Origin: Syncephalastrum monosporum B8922 | Taxonomy: Eukaryota > Mucoromycota > Mucoromycetes > Mucorales > Syncephalastraceae | Direction: 5' to 3' | DNA length: 64,000 nt | Assembly (NCBI GenBank): GCA_000697355.1 | Contig: JNEN01001225.1 | Coordinates: 124,001 to 188,000 of the forward strand | Shown here: one piece after another, positions 1-12,249 of the stretch | How the letters are laid out: every line of letters starts with the position of its first letter | How positions within the stretch are numbered: the stretch's first letter is position 1 | Position numbers and translations under genes: made by a program | Notes under the pieces: model-generated | The model's database searches: none | Told to the model about the DNA's origin: nothing | The model's input: only the letters and a program-made list of their open reading frames with translations

Positions 1-953
1 ACAGGTACCTCCAACTCTTTTTTTTTTCGCTCCACCTTATTAATCAATATGAAGAGCAAGGCATCTGTTTGGATCAAGCGACTCGAGAAGAGTTTGCCGA
101 ATATGAATTGACCATTGGTAAGTGTTAGTACTTCGAGTCAAAGTCTGTTTGCTGAAGAAGGAGTGATCTGCAGTTGAATTTGTGGATATCAGCGTTGAAC
201 AAGAGGTAGCCCACTGGAGATAATGTTCCAAATTCTTTGTCTAATGCAGCTCTTTCTTAGCGCGACATTTTCAGCCGTATCCAACGTGGTTCACCACTGA
301 CTAGCGCCGAAATATTGCGCGCGAAGCCCACCCCGATGGCTACAGTTTGCAATGCCATCTACAATGAAACCAAACATACATTTGCAGAGCTCGTCCACGA
401 CAAGCGGTCGTCTGCCTTCATGCTCATCGCCACCGCCGTACTCCTCCTTATTAAAAACTCAGAAACCTGGCCTGCAACTCCCAAAAAGCTCGAAGAAGCA
501 CTTAGCAACAACGAGATCGTCATACCCGAGGATATCAAGAACAAGGTGCATCGCGCCCTGGACGTCACCCGCCGTCTCCTCATCGCGCTCGATCACCGAC
601 GTGACATAAAATCCATGGAAGTCCTTTTCTTCATCTACTACGTGGCCGAGAGCCGACGTACGCGGTCTCTGCAAGAATTCACGGATGATTGGACCGAGAT
701 GCGCCGGTATTTCGCGGCATCCGCTGTGAAACGATACACTGCGTGCAATACGACGTATGCCATCCTGCGTCAATGGATGGTGCCCAAGCTGGCTCGCGTG
801 GGCGCGATGCAGGCCCCCTCCCGACGGGTACGAACGTACGACGAAACTGAGCTGGCAGATGAGTACCCCGAAGAACGAGACGCAAAGCCAGTGCGACAGA
901 CGGGACGGAGCTTTGCTCGGCGAGGTGGGCGCGGACGCGGTGGCCGTCGATAA
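1..953 (+). CDS. DUF262 (GmrSD-like N-terminal) protein, 5' end outside window
   Basis: This is the 3' part of a gene that begins before the window. Visible exons are about 42-117, 174-205 and 261-953, joined by GT-AG introns, and the reading frame is kept across both joints. The second joint creates the motif QERDIFSRIQRGSPLTSAE, which matches the DUF262 core (iF.R.n.G.pLt..E) of fungal relatives of the GmrSD restriction nuclease N-terminal domain. In prokaryotes that domain binds nucleotide and DNA; the role of the fungal proteins is not known to me. A helical region follows, and the protein ends in an Arg/Gly-rich tail (about residues RGGRGRGG), as in RNA-binding proteins. The first in-frame ATG near 336 is internal and should not be used as the start. 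Family call is fairly sure, function is not. Confidence 0.7.
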
Positions 954-2347
954 TTTGCGTGCGTTCTTCCTCACCATGTAAATAGCGAAACAAACTTTTA
1001 GCATACTTCCTTTGACTTTTCCTTGTAAGTGTGGTGGTCGTCTGTAATACTACAAGAGATTTGGTCTCTTCATTATCCAACATATATTCATCCCTATTTT
1101 AGTCAGCTCTGTCTGTCTGGATGATCGATCTTGAGTGTCACATGATCACTTGAACATTGCTTTAAGAGGCAATGAGTCAGTTTGTGTATCAAGTGCACCT
1201 AAAGCAGTGCAATTTGTCTGATCTCAAGTTTCAAGGATATCCTTAAACTCCACATGTATGTACACACTGATGTGCTAACTTTTTAGTAATCTTATGTGTT
1301 GTGCAATACTTACACAGGGGTCCTTTATCATCGCTGGTTTCTCCAGTTCCTTGATCAGACACGCACTTTGTTAACAGCCCTACGAAGCGAGTGCCTGTTA
1401 CTAAAGAGAATGGAAATGGGCGAAAACGAGAGCTAGTTTGTACTCAACGTCATTGCGCCGTCTGCCCGACCCATATCTTTGACGAAAGCTCAGGCAGTGG
1501 TCTAATCTATGGATTTCAAGCTACGTTTATGTTATTTCATCGCACTTGCCTACCGCACCCGTCATCATACCCGGTGTAACCAAAACGAACGTCGTTATAA
1601 GCCGGCCGTATTGGAATTACTTGTGAGTTGGAAATCTTGATTTTAAATAAGATATAGCTCCCTCAGAGAGACGCTCATGATTTGATACTGCTATTCATTT
1701 ATGATCTATCCATATACATATCTGAAGAGAAATATATGTTCTCGATTATGCATCCTAGTCGCATAAAATGTCTGATGGGAGAGAACTCAACTGAAAAGGG
1801 ATACGAATTATCAGTGCTATACTAAAACCAGACCCTCGACACTGGCTTATTTGCTAGCCTGAGACTATAGCCTGATGACAAAGTTAACGAGTCATCAATA
1901 TAATTAACAGCTGCGAATGCTAGAAGAACATTTCTTTAGCATTGCATTATCTCCTCGGCGTGGATCTGATGAAGAGTGGATATATTATATTATCATAGAC
2001 AACAAAGAAGTACAGTAAGCCAGTGAGAGAGGTGATGGAGGTGAAGGACGTATACAGAGCAGAATAATGATTCTATCATGCATACACAACATAACATGGA
2101 CATGCGAGGGGTGAGTATGACCTGGATGACAACCGTAATCCATAAAAGGAAGGCAGAGGACAGGCGTTGCTAGGGTGAGCGTAGCAACGGTTTCCAAAAA
2201 CGGATGGCAATAAAGAGAGTGCTTTGTGCAACCTGAATGACAAGACAAATTGTGGCTATGCCGAAATTTATATAAATAAGGCTGAACACACCATCCTTAT
2301 TTTTGTACAGAATCTGATCTCCACTCGTATTCCTCTTTCCTTCCACC
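954..2347. other. Intergenic, no gene seen
   Basis: This AT-rich stretch of about 1.4 kb contains only short ORFs without recognisable domains or splice patterns. It holds the 3' flank of the DUF262 gene and the presumed promoter of the PARP gene. I see no repeats or RNA gene in it. Confidence 0.6.
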
Positions 2348-5300
2348 ATGACCCGTTCTCTTCGTGAAAGATCTCGAGCAGCCGCGGCAAAGAAACCCAC
2401 TGTCAAGCGTATTAGCAAGCGCGGAACGAAGCTCGCTGTTGACAACATCAAGGTAAGAGCCGATTTATATGAATAACGGCAGCAACCAACGATCTCTGTA
2501 ATCACAGGCACCGAAAGATGGGATGAAATCCAAGATGCCTCGGCGCGGCCACGGCGTAGGCAAGGTTCAGGCCATTCGTGATTTCAAGAGAATAGGAGTA
2601 TGTAATTGGAGTACCGCACACCTTTCACATTCTCTCGTCTTTTGCTCCGTTATGCTTACACAGATTATATCAGAACCAAACGCTGTACCTTGTCGAACGC
2701 GCCGATCAACGCCAGGGAACGTGGGAGACGGAGCAGACTATCCAGGCACTCGATATCTTGTCCGCTTTTAAGGCCAAGGTGCAGTCTGACGCCGGGTACT
2801 CCTTGAGCAACCCCGTCGACCACGCTGGCAGCCGCAGTCGCGCGTGCAAGGCCCGTGCTGTGATGCGCCTCAAGGACACGACTTACTACGACGTGGACGA
2901 TGACAGCTCGAGCGCCAGTGACGACGCCGTTCCTTCCTTTGGTAGCCGCAAGCGCAAGACAAAGTCGAAGAAGACAACAGCCAAGGGCCCGACTGTAAAA
3001 AAACTGCGCGGCATAAAGGCGATCAAGGCAGAGCAGGCAGCCCAACGTGCGCAACGCCAGCAAGAACGCGCGACATTAGCTTTCAATGACAACATTGCTT
3101 CGATGACCGACAGCTCATGCTGTCTGCGCTGTGCAACCCATGAATACCGCCGGGCCCTGGAAACCGAGGACGTCAACGCTCTTAAGCGCATCTTCGAGAG
3201 CCGCGAAACCATACCGGACTGGAACTTTGAAGACAACGACGTCTTTGGAGATTCACTGCTGCACGCTGCTTTTTTGACTGGCAACCTTGCCCTGGTCTCA
3301 CCTTTTCTCGAGAGTGATGCTACCCAGAAAGTAAAACGCATTAGCGTTCCCGAGCGTTTCATGGCTTACGGCAGCAATACTGGCTATGTCAGTCGGCACA
3401 CTTTTCACCATGCAGTCAGGTAAGGGAAAAAGGGAAAGTGCTATAAAAGAGACATATTGAGCTACTGTTTGTAGACGGGTGAACGAGTCGCGTGGCAACC
3501 GGCAGGGCAATTCCGCCTTCTTCCGTTGTCCCACCTTTGTGCCGCTCGAGGTCGATATCGATCGTCTCAAGCACTCTCTCGACGTGCGTGCCTGGGCCAT
3601 CATTCAGGATTCTCGCGTAAAGCCGCATATGCTGGAGTCCTTCATATCTGCACAAGGCTACAACCTCTATCAAAAGGCGTTTTACTTTTGCGTTGCTTCG
3701 GGTAACCAATGCCTTGCTGCCAAGATTGTTTCGTCTTCGAAGTACGGTACTGGATTCAACCACCTCCACGCTAACGTTCTCCAGGTAAGAAAAAGAACAG
3801 GTGTTTGGTTGTATGATACTTATATATCTCGGATACAGTTTACCGACGGGAAGAAGCTCGAGGCCTATCGACGCCCCCAAATTCTCAAGAAGGCCGCGGA
3901 TGCAGGCAGCATCACGCCCCTCGAGTGCGCCGCCATCCACTCGTCTGCAGACTACCTTAAAGAACTCTACGAGCAGCTCACGCCGAGCGAGCGTGCAGAA
4001 ATGGACGAGTATGGTCGTACCGTCGCCCATTTTGCGGCTGCGAGTGCCACCCCGGCCTGCATTGAGTATCTGACAGGCTTTGACGAAGTCAACCTAAATC
4101 TCGGCGACAGGTTCAAGCTTACGCCCCTGATCCAGGCCGCCCGCTTTGGTCGCGCTGCCAACATCCGTGTAATTCTCAAGGCCCTGACCAAGGACAATCT
4201 GCCCTCGACGGAGCATGCTGACCAGACCCTGTTGCGTCAAAAGTTCCGTGCTCTGCATTATGCGGCATATTTCGGTCACCTCGATGCCTGTCGCGTCTTG
4301 GTCGAGTGTGGTGCCACAATCGATATCCTGGATAGCCAGCAGTCCACGCCGCTCCAGTACGCCGCACTGCGTGGCCACCTCAATTGCGTGCAGTACCTCC
4401 TTGAACAAGGCGCAGATCCTGAAAGCGCCGATCGCTATAGCCGCACCCCGCTGCTCCTCGCGGCTCGCAACGGACATACTGGCGTCGTCCGGTGTCTGCT
4501 CCAGCAAGGCGTCGATGCCAATGCCGGCGACTCATCTGACAACCGACCTATCCATTATGCGGCTGCGTTCGGTCACCTCGCCACCGTTCAGATGCTCCTC
4601 GAACTCGGTCGAGCCGATCCTGCTGCGGCAAACGTCTGGCGTACAACTGCCTGTTCGGCTGCTAACCTCAAGGGTCATTTGGCCATTGTCACATACTTGC
4701 TGGAGAACACGTCGGTGGATGTCAATTTTAAGGACCAGGAGGGTATGACTATGCTTCACCATTGCGTCACCGAGGTCGCGTCCAGCCCAGTCGAGGTTGA
4801 CCAGATCCTCCGCAAGGCTCGTCTCCTCATTTCCAAGCACGCTGACATCAACATGATATCCATTAAAGGTAATATATACATATGCACCCAGATGAGTAGG
4901 AAGAGCGTGTATGAACTGATTTTTTGCTTCTTCTGCAGGCGATACGCCATTGCATGTGCTGGCACGCACCAACGACTTTTGGAAGCATCGCCCTGCCGGC
5001 TACAGGGAAACCGGGTACAAACCAGCGCTGGAGTTCGATGACCGTGACGGCCTGGCATACCAACAGCAACTCGCTGAGCTCCTGATCCGCGATAATGCCA
5101 TAATCGATGCAAAGAATCTGACAGGTCAGACTCCGCTCGCTGTGGCGATGCATGCCCAAAACGACTTCATGGTGTGCACGCTTCTCAAACACGGCGCCGA
5201 CCCAGCCCAAGCCATCGATATCAAGGGTCGCAACTTTTACCATTACCTTTGCATGATCGCCCAGCGGTACAACGACCAAGACTACACCGATGAACACGAA

Positions 5301-8300
5301 AAGGTCATGAACGCGCGTCGGCGAGAGGCCGCCTACGCCGTCTGGGAAACCGCGTGCACTCTTCCTGTGCCTGAAACAATCGCGTCGCTGATCAACCAGC
5401 CAGACCATGATGGCTACCCTCCCTTCTTGCTCGGTACAAAGTCCGTCGTGGCTCACCAGCGTGAAGTCGTAACCACCATGAAGCAACGCGTCAAGGCCAA
5501 ATTGTCTTACCGGTCTGCTGTAGACGAGGCCACGGCCGAGCGCCCCGACGCTGTCTTTGAGTTCCAATTCGATGCTTGGTTCGAGCTGATGGATCGGTTC
5601 ATTCAGTTATACAAGCCCGATATGCGTGCAACCGTCCAGTTACCCAAGGCCTTTTTCAAGACCAACCCAAAGCGGCCCATCTCTGACTATCCAAAGGAGA
5701 CAGGTGATACTGCTCTGCATCTTGGTAAGTGTATCCTCGTTTTTCTAGACATCAACTCTGACTTTTGATAAAAAAAAAATTTCTAGCCGCCACCACGCAG
5801 CACGCCGGGTTGATCGAGTATCTCCTTAAGCAAGGTTGTGATCCATGCCAGACCATCGATCTGGGCGACAAAAAGCAACGTGCTACTGCCATGCAGCTCG
5901 CATACTTTATCAAACGCGATAACGTCCTCGATTATCTGCCCAGCCGCAGCCTCCAAATTATCGAGTACAGCAAAAAGATATACAACATCATCAAGCCCGA
6001 CTTTTCGCGGCTTCTTCCTGACACCCTCCGTGTGTTTATGCAGTATGGTGCCAACCCGTGTCTGTGTGACGATACATCGGGCGACACGGTTTTGATTCAA
6101 GCCGCCAAGAGCGGCCATACCGAGAACCTCGCAATCCTGTGCTCTGGCTCACTCACAAGCGTCGATACACGCGACAAGGACGGCTCTACAGCGCTTATGC
6201 ACGTTATCCATCATCTCCATTCCAACAAAGACACTCGCGACCTGAAGGGTCTCGAGGTACTCCTCAAGGCGGGTGCTAACATCAATCTGCTCGATAAGCG
6301 TAAGCAGTCCCCGTTTATCAAGGCGCTGGAACTTTGCTCAGCAGACATCATGCAGCTCTTGCTTGAAAAATCACAGCACGTCATTGACTACTCGGTGAAG
6401 CACCAAGGTAATTGGCAAACGAAAAGACAGGCATCTCCCGATTCTAATGGCTAGAAACAGACAAGGATACGGTCTTGTCCACGGTCTGCAGTCACGAGAG
6501 CGTCGAGATAGTTACTATGGTCCTGGCCGACGTCAAGAAGCATCCTGTGAGCGACGCCAAAGCTTTGGCTTGTGGTGCCGAGCGCGGCAATCTCGACGCT
6601 GTGCAAACCCTCCTTATCTGTACCGACCCCAATGCAATCGAGGCAGGTGCACCTTCTGCCCTCGCTCTAGCGGCCAAGCATGGTCATGTCAAAGTGGTGG
6701 AGCTGCTTCTTGCCCATCAAGCGGACGCAAACTACAAAGATGGCCAGGGCAACTCTGTGCTGCATTATGCTGTAGAGTCGGACAACACCCATCTAGTGAA
6801 ACTCCTCCTCGACCACGGCGCAGATGCCAAGGCCGTCAACGGACGCCAGCAAACACCTCTGCACCTCGCGATCGAAAGCACAAAGGCGATGACAAATGCA
6901 TCCATGAAGGTTGAGCGAGTCTTGCTTGCTTCTGGCGCCGATATCAACGCAACGGATATCCTCGGTATGTTCCGAAAGAGAGTTTGACCTCGTGTCTCAT
7001 TATAATTTTTTGTAAAGGACGCACGCCTATTCACACGATTTTTGTGCACCTGAATCTCATCCCAGACATGCGCAAAACCGTGCAGGCATACAAACGCGTG
7101 CAACAAATGAAGGAAGAACGAGCCGCTGAGCGCAAGCATCTCAACACTGTCAATTCATTTCGTGAGCGCTTCGCACGTCTCGGTGATGCTGAGCACGACA
7201 GCTATCTCGAAACTCTGATCATCAAATACTACGAGGCACGCAAGCAAGAGCAAGAACCCAAAGAGCCCGTGCCTGTTGACGATGAGAATGTTGCAAACCA
7301 GCTTAGCATTTGGATTGATCTGAATTGGGAGAAAGAGAAACGTCTGCCTGCCAAGTACGACCCCATCAACCTGCTGCTGTTCCTCGTTCAGATGGCCCCA
7401 GATGCGGCGCTCAATCTGGCTGACGTATTTGGACGGACACCACTCCATTATGCGGCCTGCCTAGGCGCCTTTTCCTGCACGTCGACCCTTCTTGAAAAAC
7501 AGGCTCCTTTGAATGTGCCCGATCATGATGAGGTAAGGCAAACAAATGGGTATAAAAGCGAGGCTGACGTGTAGAACAGAATACACCTTTGCAGCTTGCT
7601 CTGCGCTATGAGCACGTCGATCTCGCGGTGATGCTGAGCGACCGAGGTGCCAACGCGCACCAAGGTCGCCTGGTTTTGCCCGATACCGACGCTGAAGAAG
7701 AACCGGATACGACATTCAGCTATAGCTTGTCCAAGAATTACATTAACATGGCTTATGTGATTATGCGTCGGAAGCCGAGCGTGCTAGGTATGAAGTGAGA
7801 TGTGCCTTTTTCATGTTCTATGGCTGATCTGTCTACAGAGGCTATCCATGATGCACTCAAGAACGGCAAGTTCCAAATTGCTGAAGCCCTATTCGAGGCG
7901 GCCGAGACGAAGGATCTTGCGGGCGTGACCGCCAAGAAGCAAACGATCTGGCACCTCATTGCCAATTTCACCCCTTTCAACCAGTAAGCGAGCAATTCTC
8001 TAAAAAGACAAAACTGACTCATCCTTGCTTAGTAAAATCTGGGACGAGTATCTATTCGAGCTAACTGACAAGTATCTCAACGTGCTGTCCGTCGACTCTT
8101 CTGCCATCGATGCGGAAGGCTGTTCACCAATGCATTACGCTGCCAAGCACGGCCAAAACACCCTTTTACGGTATCTGTGCGGACGACACACGCCTAATGT
8201 GACGGACAATGAGGGACGCACCGAGCTCTGGTATGCGGCTGCCTGGGGTCAGGCTGAGAGTGCCAAGGTATGAATAAAGTCGCTTCAAGACCACTGTGTC

Positions 8301-11300
8301 TTATCAACTTATTTTAATATTAGATCCTCTTGGAAGCCGGTGCGCAGGTCAACCTCTCGAGCAAGGCGCACGATTCGGTCCTTCTCGCTGCGACCAAGAC
8401 TAACAACACTGTGCTCGTGCAGCATTTGCTTCAAGCCGGTGCAATTCTTGATGACGATACACCCCACGATCGTGGTAATGCCGTCATGTGGTGCTGTCGA
8501 CGTGGCTACTCCAACACACTATCGGCTATTGTCGCGGCTGGCGCCTGCGTGAGCACGCCTTCGCGTATCTCACTCAAATATGAGGGTATTAGAACCATGG
8601 TGGTGTTGCCGCCTCTATTGGTAGCCGACAGCAGTCTCTTCCCACTTCTCGTCAAGGGCGGCGCCGATCTGAACGTCTATGGGCCCGAGGTCAAGCCCTT
8701 CAAGGGCGCATCCGCCTTTCTGCACTTTTCCCGTCAAGGCGACACCGATCGACTCAAGCTGATGCTCGACTATGCCGTGGATGTGAACCGGACAGAGAAG
8801 ACATCCGGCCGGTCCATCTTTTACAGCTATCTTTTCGACAAGAAGCTGAAGCACGACTTGGTATGTATAGCTGAGGTTAGGCAACCCCTTGCTCATAACC
8901 CTTTTATACTATACAGCCGTCCATCTGGGAGCGCCTTTTGCGCGTACCTTCGGTCCAAGTGAGTCATCCGGATCCTGTTACCCAAATGACGCCACTCGAG
9001 TACTTTATACGAGAGCACGACAACGTGGTGGTGGACCGCCTCCTCGAGCTGGGGGCTGATCCGACCGTCCTCAGCGCTGCGACAGACCGCGACAGCCTGT
9101 ACAAGCCGCAAGGACCTGTGAACGCCTTCTTCCACGCAGTCGCTCAAAATGACCTGGCCATCCTCCAAAAGCTCTGCGAGCATACGGGTAACGTGGACTG
9201 GCATATGACGGATCAAGATGGTGCCACGATCGTTTCGTTTGCAGTGCGGTCCGCCCAAGGATACTCGTATCAGAACGTCGAGATGCTCAAGTATCTGCAA
9301 AGAGCAATGGGCGACTCCTATCTGTCCGTTTTCGAAAAGGCTGATAATCAAGGTAAGGATCCAAAGTAGAATCTATGAACAAGGGCTAATATCGGCTTGG
9401 GTCAGGCCTTCGACCAGCTGACTATGCATGTCGTCAGCGCCACGACTTGCTGTACCAGTTGCTTATGGAACTTGGTGCTGCGCCTGCAGATGCCGACCAA
9501 GACATGGAGGACGCTATGGAGCAAGACAACGACTTTATTCCAACGCAAGAGTTGGAAGATGCTGCCGAGGCAGAGCGTGCAGCACTGGAGCGCCAGGAGA
9601 AGGAAAAAGCCAAGCCTGATGATGAGCCAAAAGACAAGGACGAACAAGATAAGATTGACAGCTATTCGGGAATGCAGACCTACGGACGACTTGTCTATGA
9701 TGAGTCCCATACGGACCGACCCCTGGACATCATGCTGCAAAAGATCGATATCAACTCTTACAGTAGCTACAATATGTAAGTCCTGCTTGCCCCATTTCAT
9801 ATTCATTCAGCTAATGAAGCATATAGGTTCTACAAGATGTCGGTAATCTACAACACTGTCCTGGACGTTTATGTGTTGTGGACACGCTGGGGAGCCTTTG
9901 GCGAGGAGGGCATGCACCAAAAGACACCCTATCTGACGCGACCAGAGGCCGTGGCCGAGTTCCGCTCCATCTTCCGCTCCAAGACTGGTAACGTCTGGGA
10001 CGATTATCTCGAGGGAAAGTTTGAGTCGAAGCCAGGACGATTTGAGTTGATCCGGGCCCGTCCTCAGCGCAAATTACCGGTGCTGCATCCGCTGGACCTC
10101 GCAGATGAACTCGCAGTCGCGCCCTCGCAGCTTCCACGTCCAATCCATGAAACGATGCAAGTCATTGCAGACTTTGGCCTCTTGATGGACACATACAAGA
10201 CGCTAGAGCTGGACGTTCCGGTCGGCCAGGTGCCTCAAAGCAGCATCGATCAAGCATATGTGATCATGAAACGGATCCAGGCAAATGAGATCAAATTCAG
10301 GAGCATGCAGTCTAACCTGGATACAGCCGAGAAGCATGCCAAGCGCCGCGAGCTCGCACACAAGCTCTGCCAGGACTCGACGGCTTACTATCGCCTCTTG
10401 CCGCGCGCCAACGACAAGAAGCGCGGCATCTCGCCACTACACAACAAGAACAGAATTGACGAGGAGATGGGACGTCTCAACAATGTCAGTTATGTCAACT
10501 TTTCGGCCCAGGTTGTCTTGGCAGCTCGTCATCACGCACGTGAGATCAACCCGCTCGACTACAGCTATCGTGCGCTGCAGTGCCGCTTCGAATACATACC
10601 GAAGGATATGACAGACTTTACCATGGTTTCCGAGTACCTCCGCACGACAGCAAAACATCGCACTCAGTGGCAGGTGGAGCATCTCTTCAAGATTGACCGA
10701 TTTGAGGAGCGCGAGCGCTTTGCACCCTATGCCGACACGCCAAACCGCATGCTTCTCTGGCATGGCTCCCATGTGGCCAACTTTATGGGTATTCTCAAAC
10801 AGGGCCTGCGTCCTAAGCCCGCCACAGCTGGCTACAATGTAAGTCACCACAAAGGTCAAGGGACTATGACTGACATGGTCTGCTATAGGGATCACTGTAT
10901 GGGAATGGTATTTATTTTGCCGACATGTTCGGCAAGTCGATCGGCTACGCCGGACAGAAGGAGCAACACCAGGGCTATGCACTTTTAGCTCTCTGTGAGG
11001 TTGCGCTGGGTAACGTGTGCGAGCAGACCTACCACAACGTATCGGCGTTCCAAGAAGGCGACTACCATTCGATCAAAGGTCTCGGCGAAGAGGGACCGGA
11101 CCCAGCGAACAGTATTTACGACGACAGCGGCGTCAAGATTCCGTTGGGTCCGATCATGCGATACGATTATAGCCAGTCTACAATTTTCGGCCGTCCTGTC
11201 GTGAACATGAACGAGTATGTCGTCTACGATGAGGCCCGCGTCCGAATTCGCTACCTGGTGCTTGTGCGCGACACCAGTCTTTGTGGTCTCTGCCAAAAGA

Positions 11301-11902
11301 CGTGTCAGAACCTCCGCCCATTGAGTGAGGTCAAGGTCAAACACGACAACCTTGAGCCGCCAAAATCCGACTTTAGTATCTACGACGCCCTGACCGTGCG
11401 TACCTTCGCTGTCTCGAAGAATACGGACTGCGCGACCATCGTGGATCAGCATTTGGACGACTGGCTTGAGACTCGCAAATATTGTAAGTAAATGATACAC
11501 ACACACACAAATAGGGACAGCATGACTTAACTGGTAACCCGTGTAGTGCAACGCTGGCAACCTTTAGTGGCGGTAAATCGGGAGACACCTGTCTGTGGGG
11601 CATGCCAGGTCCTTGCATGTGCAATGATAACCGGTGACGCGTTGCAAAATGACCCAGGTACACCTGCAGCGATACGCCAACGACCTGTTTGTCACTATGG
11701 ACGCGAGTGCCGTAACAAGCACACGATCAGCCATGCCCAACGGTACCAGCACTGGTGCCTTCCTCGCAAACCTGGAAAGCCCAGCAAAGTAACGAAAAAG
11801 GAGCCATCTGAAATGCTCGAGACCTTTTCCGACGGACCTTCGTCGGATGCAGCATCAGAGAGCGAGATAGACGAGGATGAAGACGACGAGGAAGAGGAGT
11901 AA
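2348..11902 (+). CDS. Giant ankyrin-repeat/WGR poly(ADP-ribose) polymerase
   Basis: Eighteen exons give 8,607 nt, 2,868 aa, in frame throughout: 2348-2452, 2508-2597, 2674-3419, 3475-3784, 3839-4868, 4939-5724, 5787-6407, 6455(or 6461)-6964, 7018-7532, 7580-7787, 7839-7983, 8033-8267, 8324-8860, 8917-9352, 9406-9775, 9827-10838, 10889-11483, 11547-11902. Order of parts: basic N-terminus; chromo-like segment (about 54-100); Lys-rich linker; a very long ankyrin array (about 180-2150); WGR domain with the motif RWGAFGEEG (about 2200-2290); PARP regulatory helices; catalytic domain; Cys/His cluster (about 2796-2820); acidic tail. The H-Y-E triad of true poly(ADP-ribosyl) polymerases is intact: His2527 in LLWHGS, Tyr2561 in GNGIYFADM, Glu2661 in NEYVVYD. 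It probably modifies chromatin proteins after DNA damage (inference from WGR-PARP families). Tankyrases lack WGR; nematode PME-5 is a known ankyrin-WGR-PARP. Confidence 0.9.
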
Positions 11903-12249
11903 ATATGTTTGGTTACTCTACACTTGTGCTTATGACCCCTCCTATGCCGTTATGCCTCCTATCTATCTTCTACTTACCTGTTTAAACTATGTCTCCATTC
12001 CTTCTTCTTTTTTGTCACTCGCTACTACAGCTATAAAATAAATAGACTTATGCCCTATTCAAATGAGTATGGTTTTTGACAGGAGGACGTGTGTCACGTG
12101 AGGAGTCGTAGTATTTATTAGCGGAGGGTGAAAATCCACCGGGGGTGTGTCGTCACAGCACTGTTTTCGTTTTGAGGGCCCACCTCAAAATAACGGCTCG
12201 TTCACCGCAACCTACTTACACAATTTAAACACCCCCCCACTCCCGAACA
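11903..12249. promoter_or_regulatory. Intergenic region between PARP and complex I gene
   Basis: These 347 nt follow the PARP stop and precede the NUO-78 start. They contain the PARP 3' flank and, near 12094, a CACGTG (E-box-like) palindrome within GTGTCACGTGAG. A C-rich tract lies directly upstream of the ATG at 12250. Regulatory role is inferred only. Confidence 0.3.

Noticed and set aside
459..1083. Long minus-strand ORFs opposite the DUF262 gene
   Set aside because: They are antisense shadows of the exon at 261-953, which has matching splice joints and a family motif.
11547..11690. Possible extra intron inside the last PARP exon
   Set aside because: A GTAAAT donor and a CTGCAG acceptor exist, but removing the piece changes phase and destroys the reading frame of the zinc finger.
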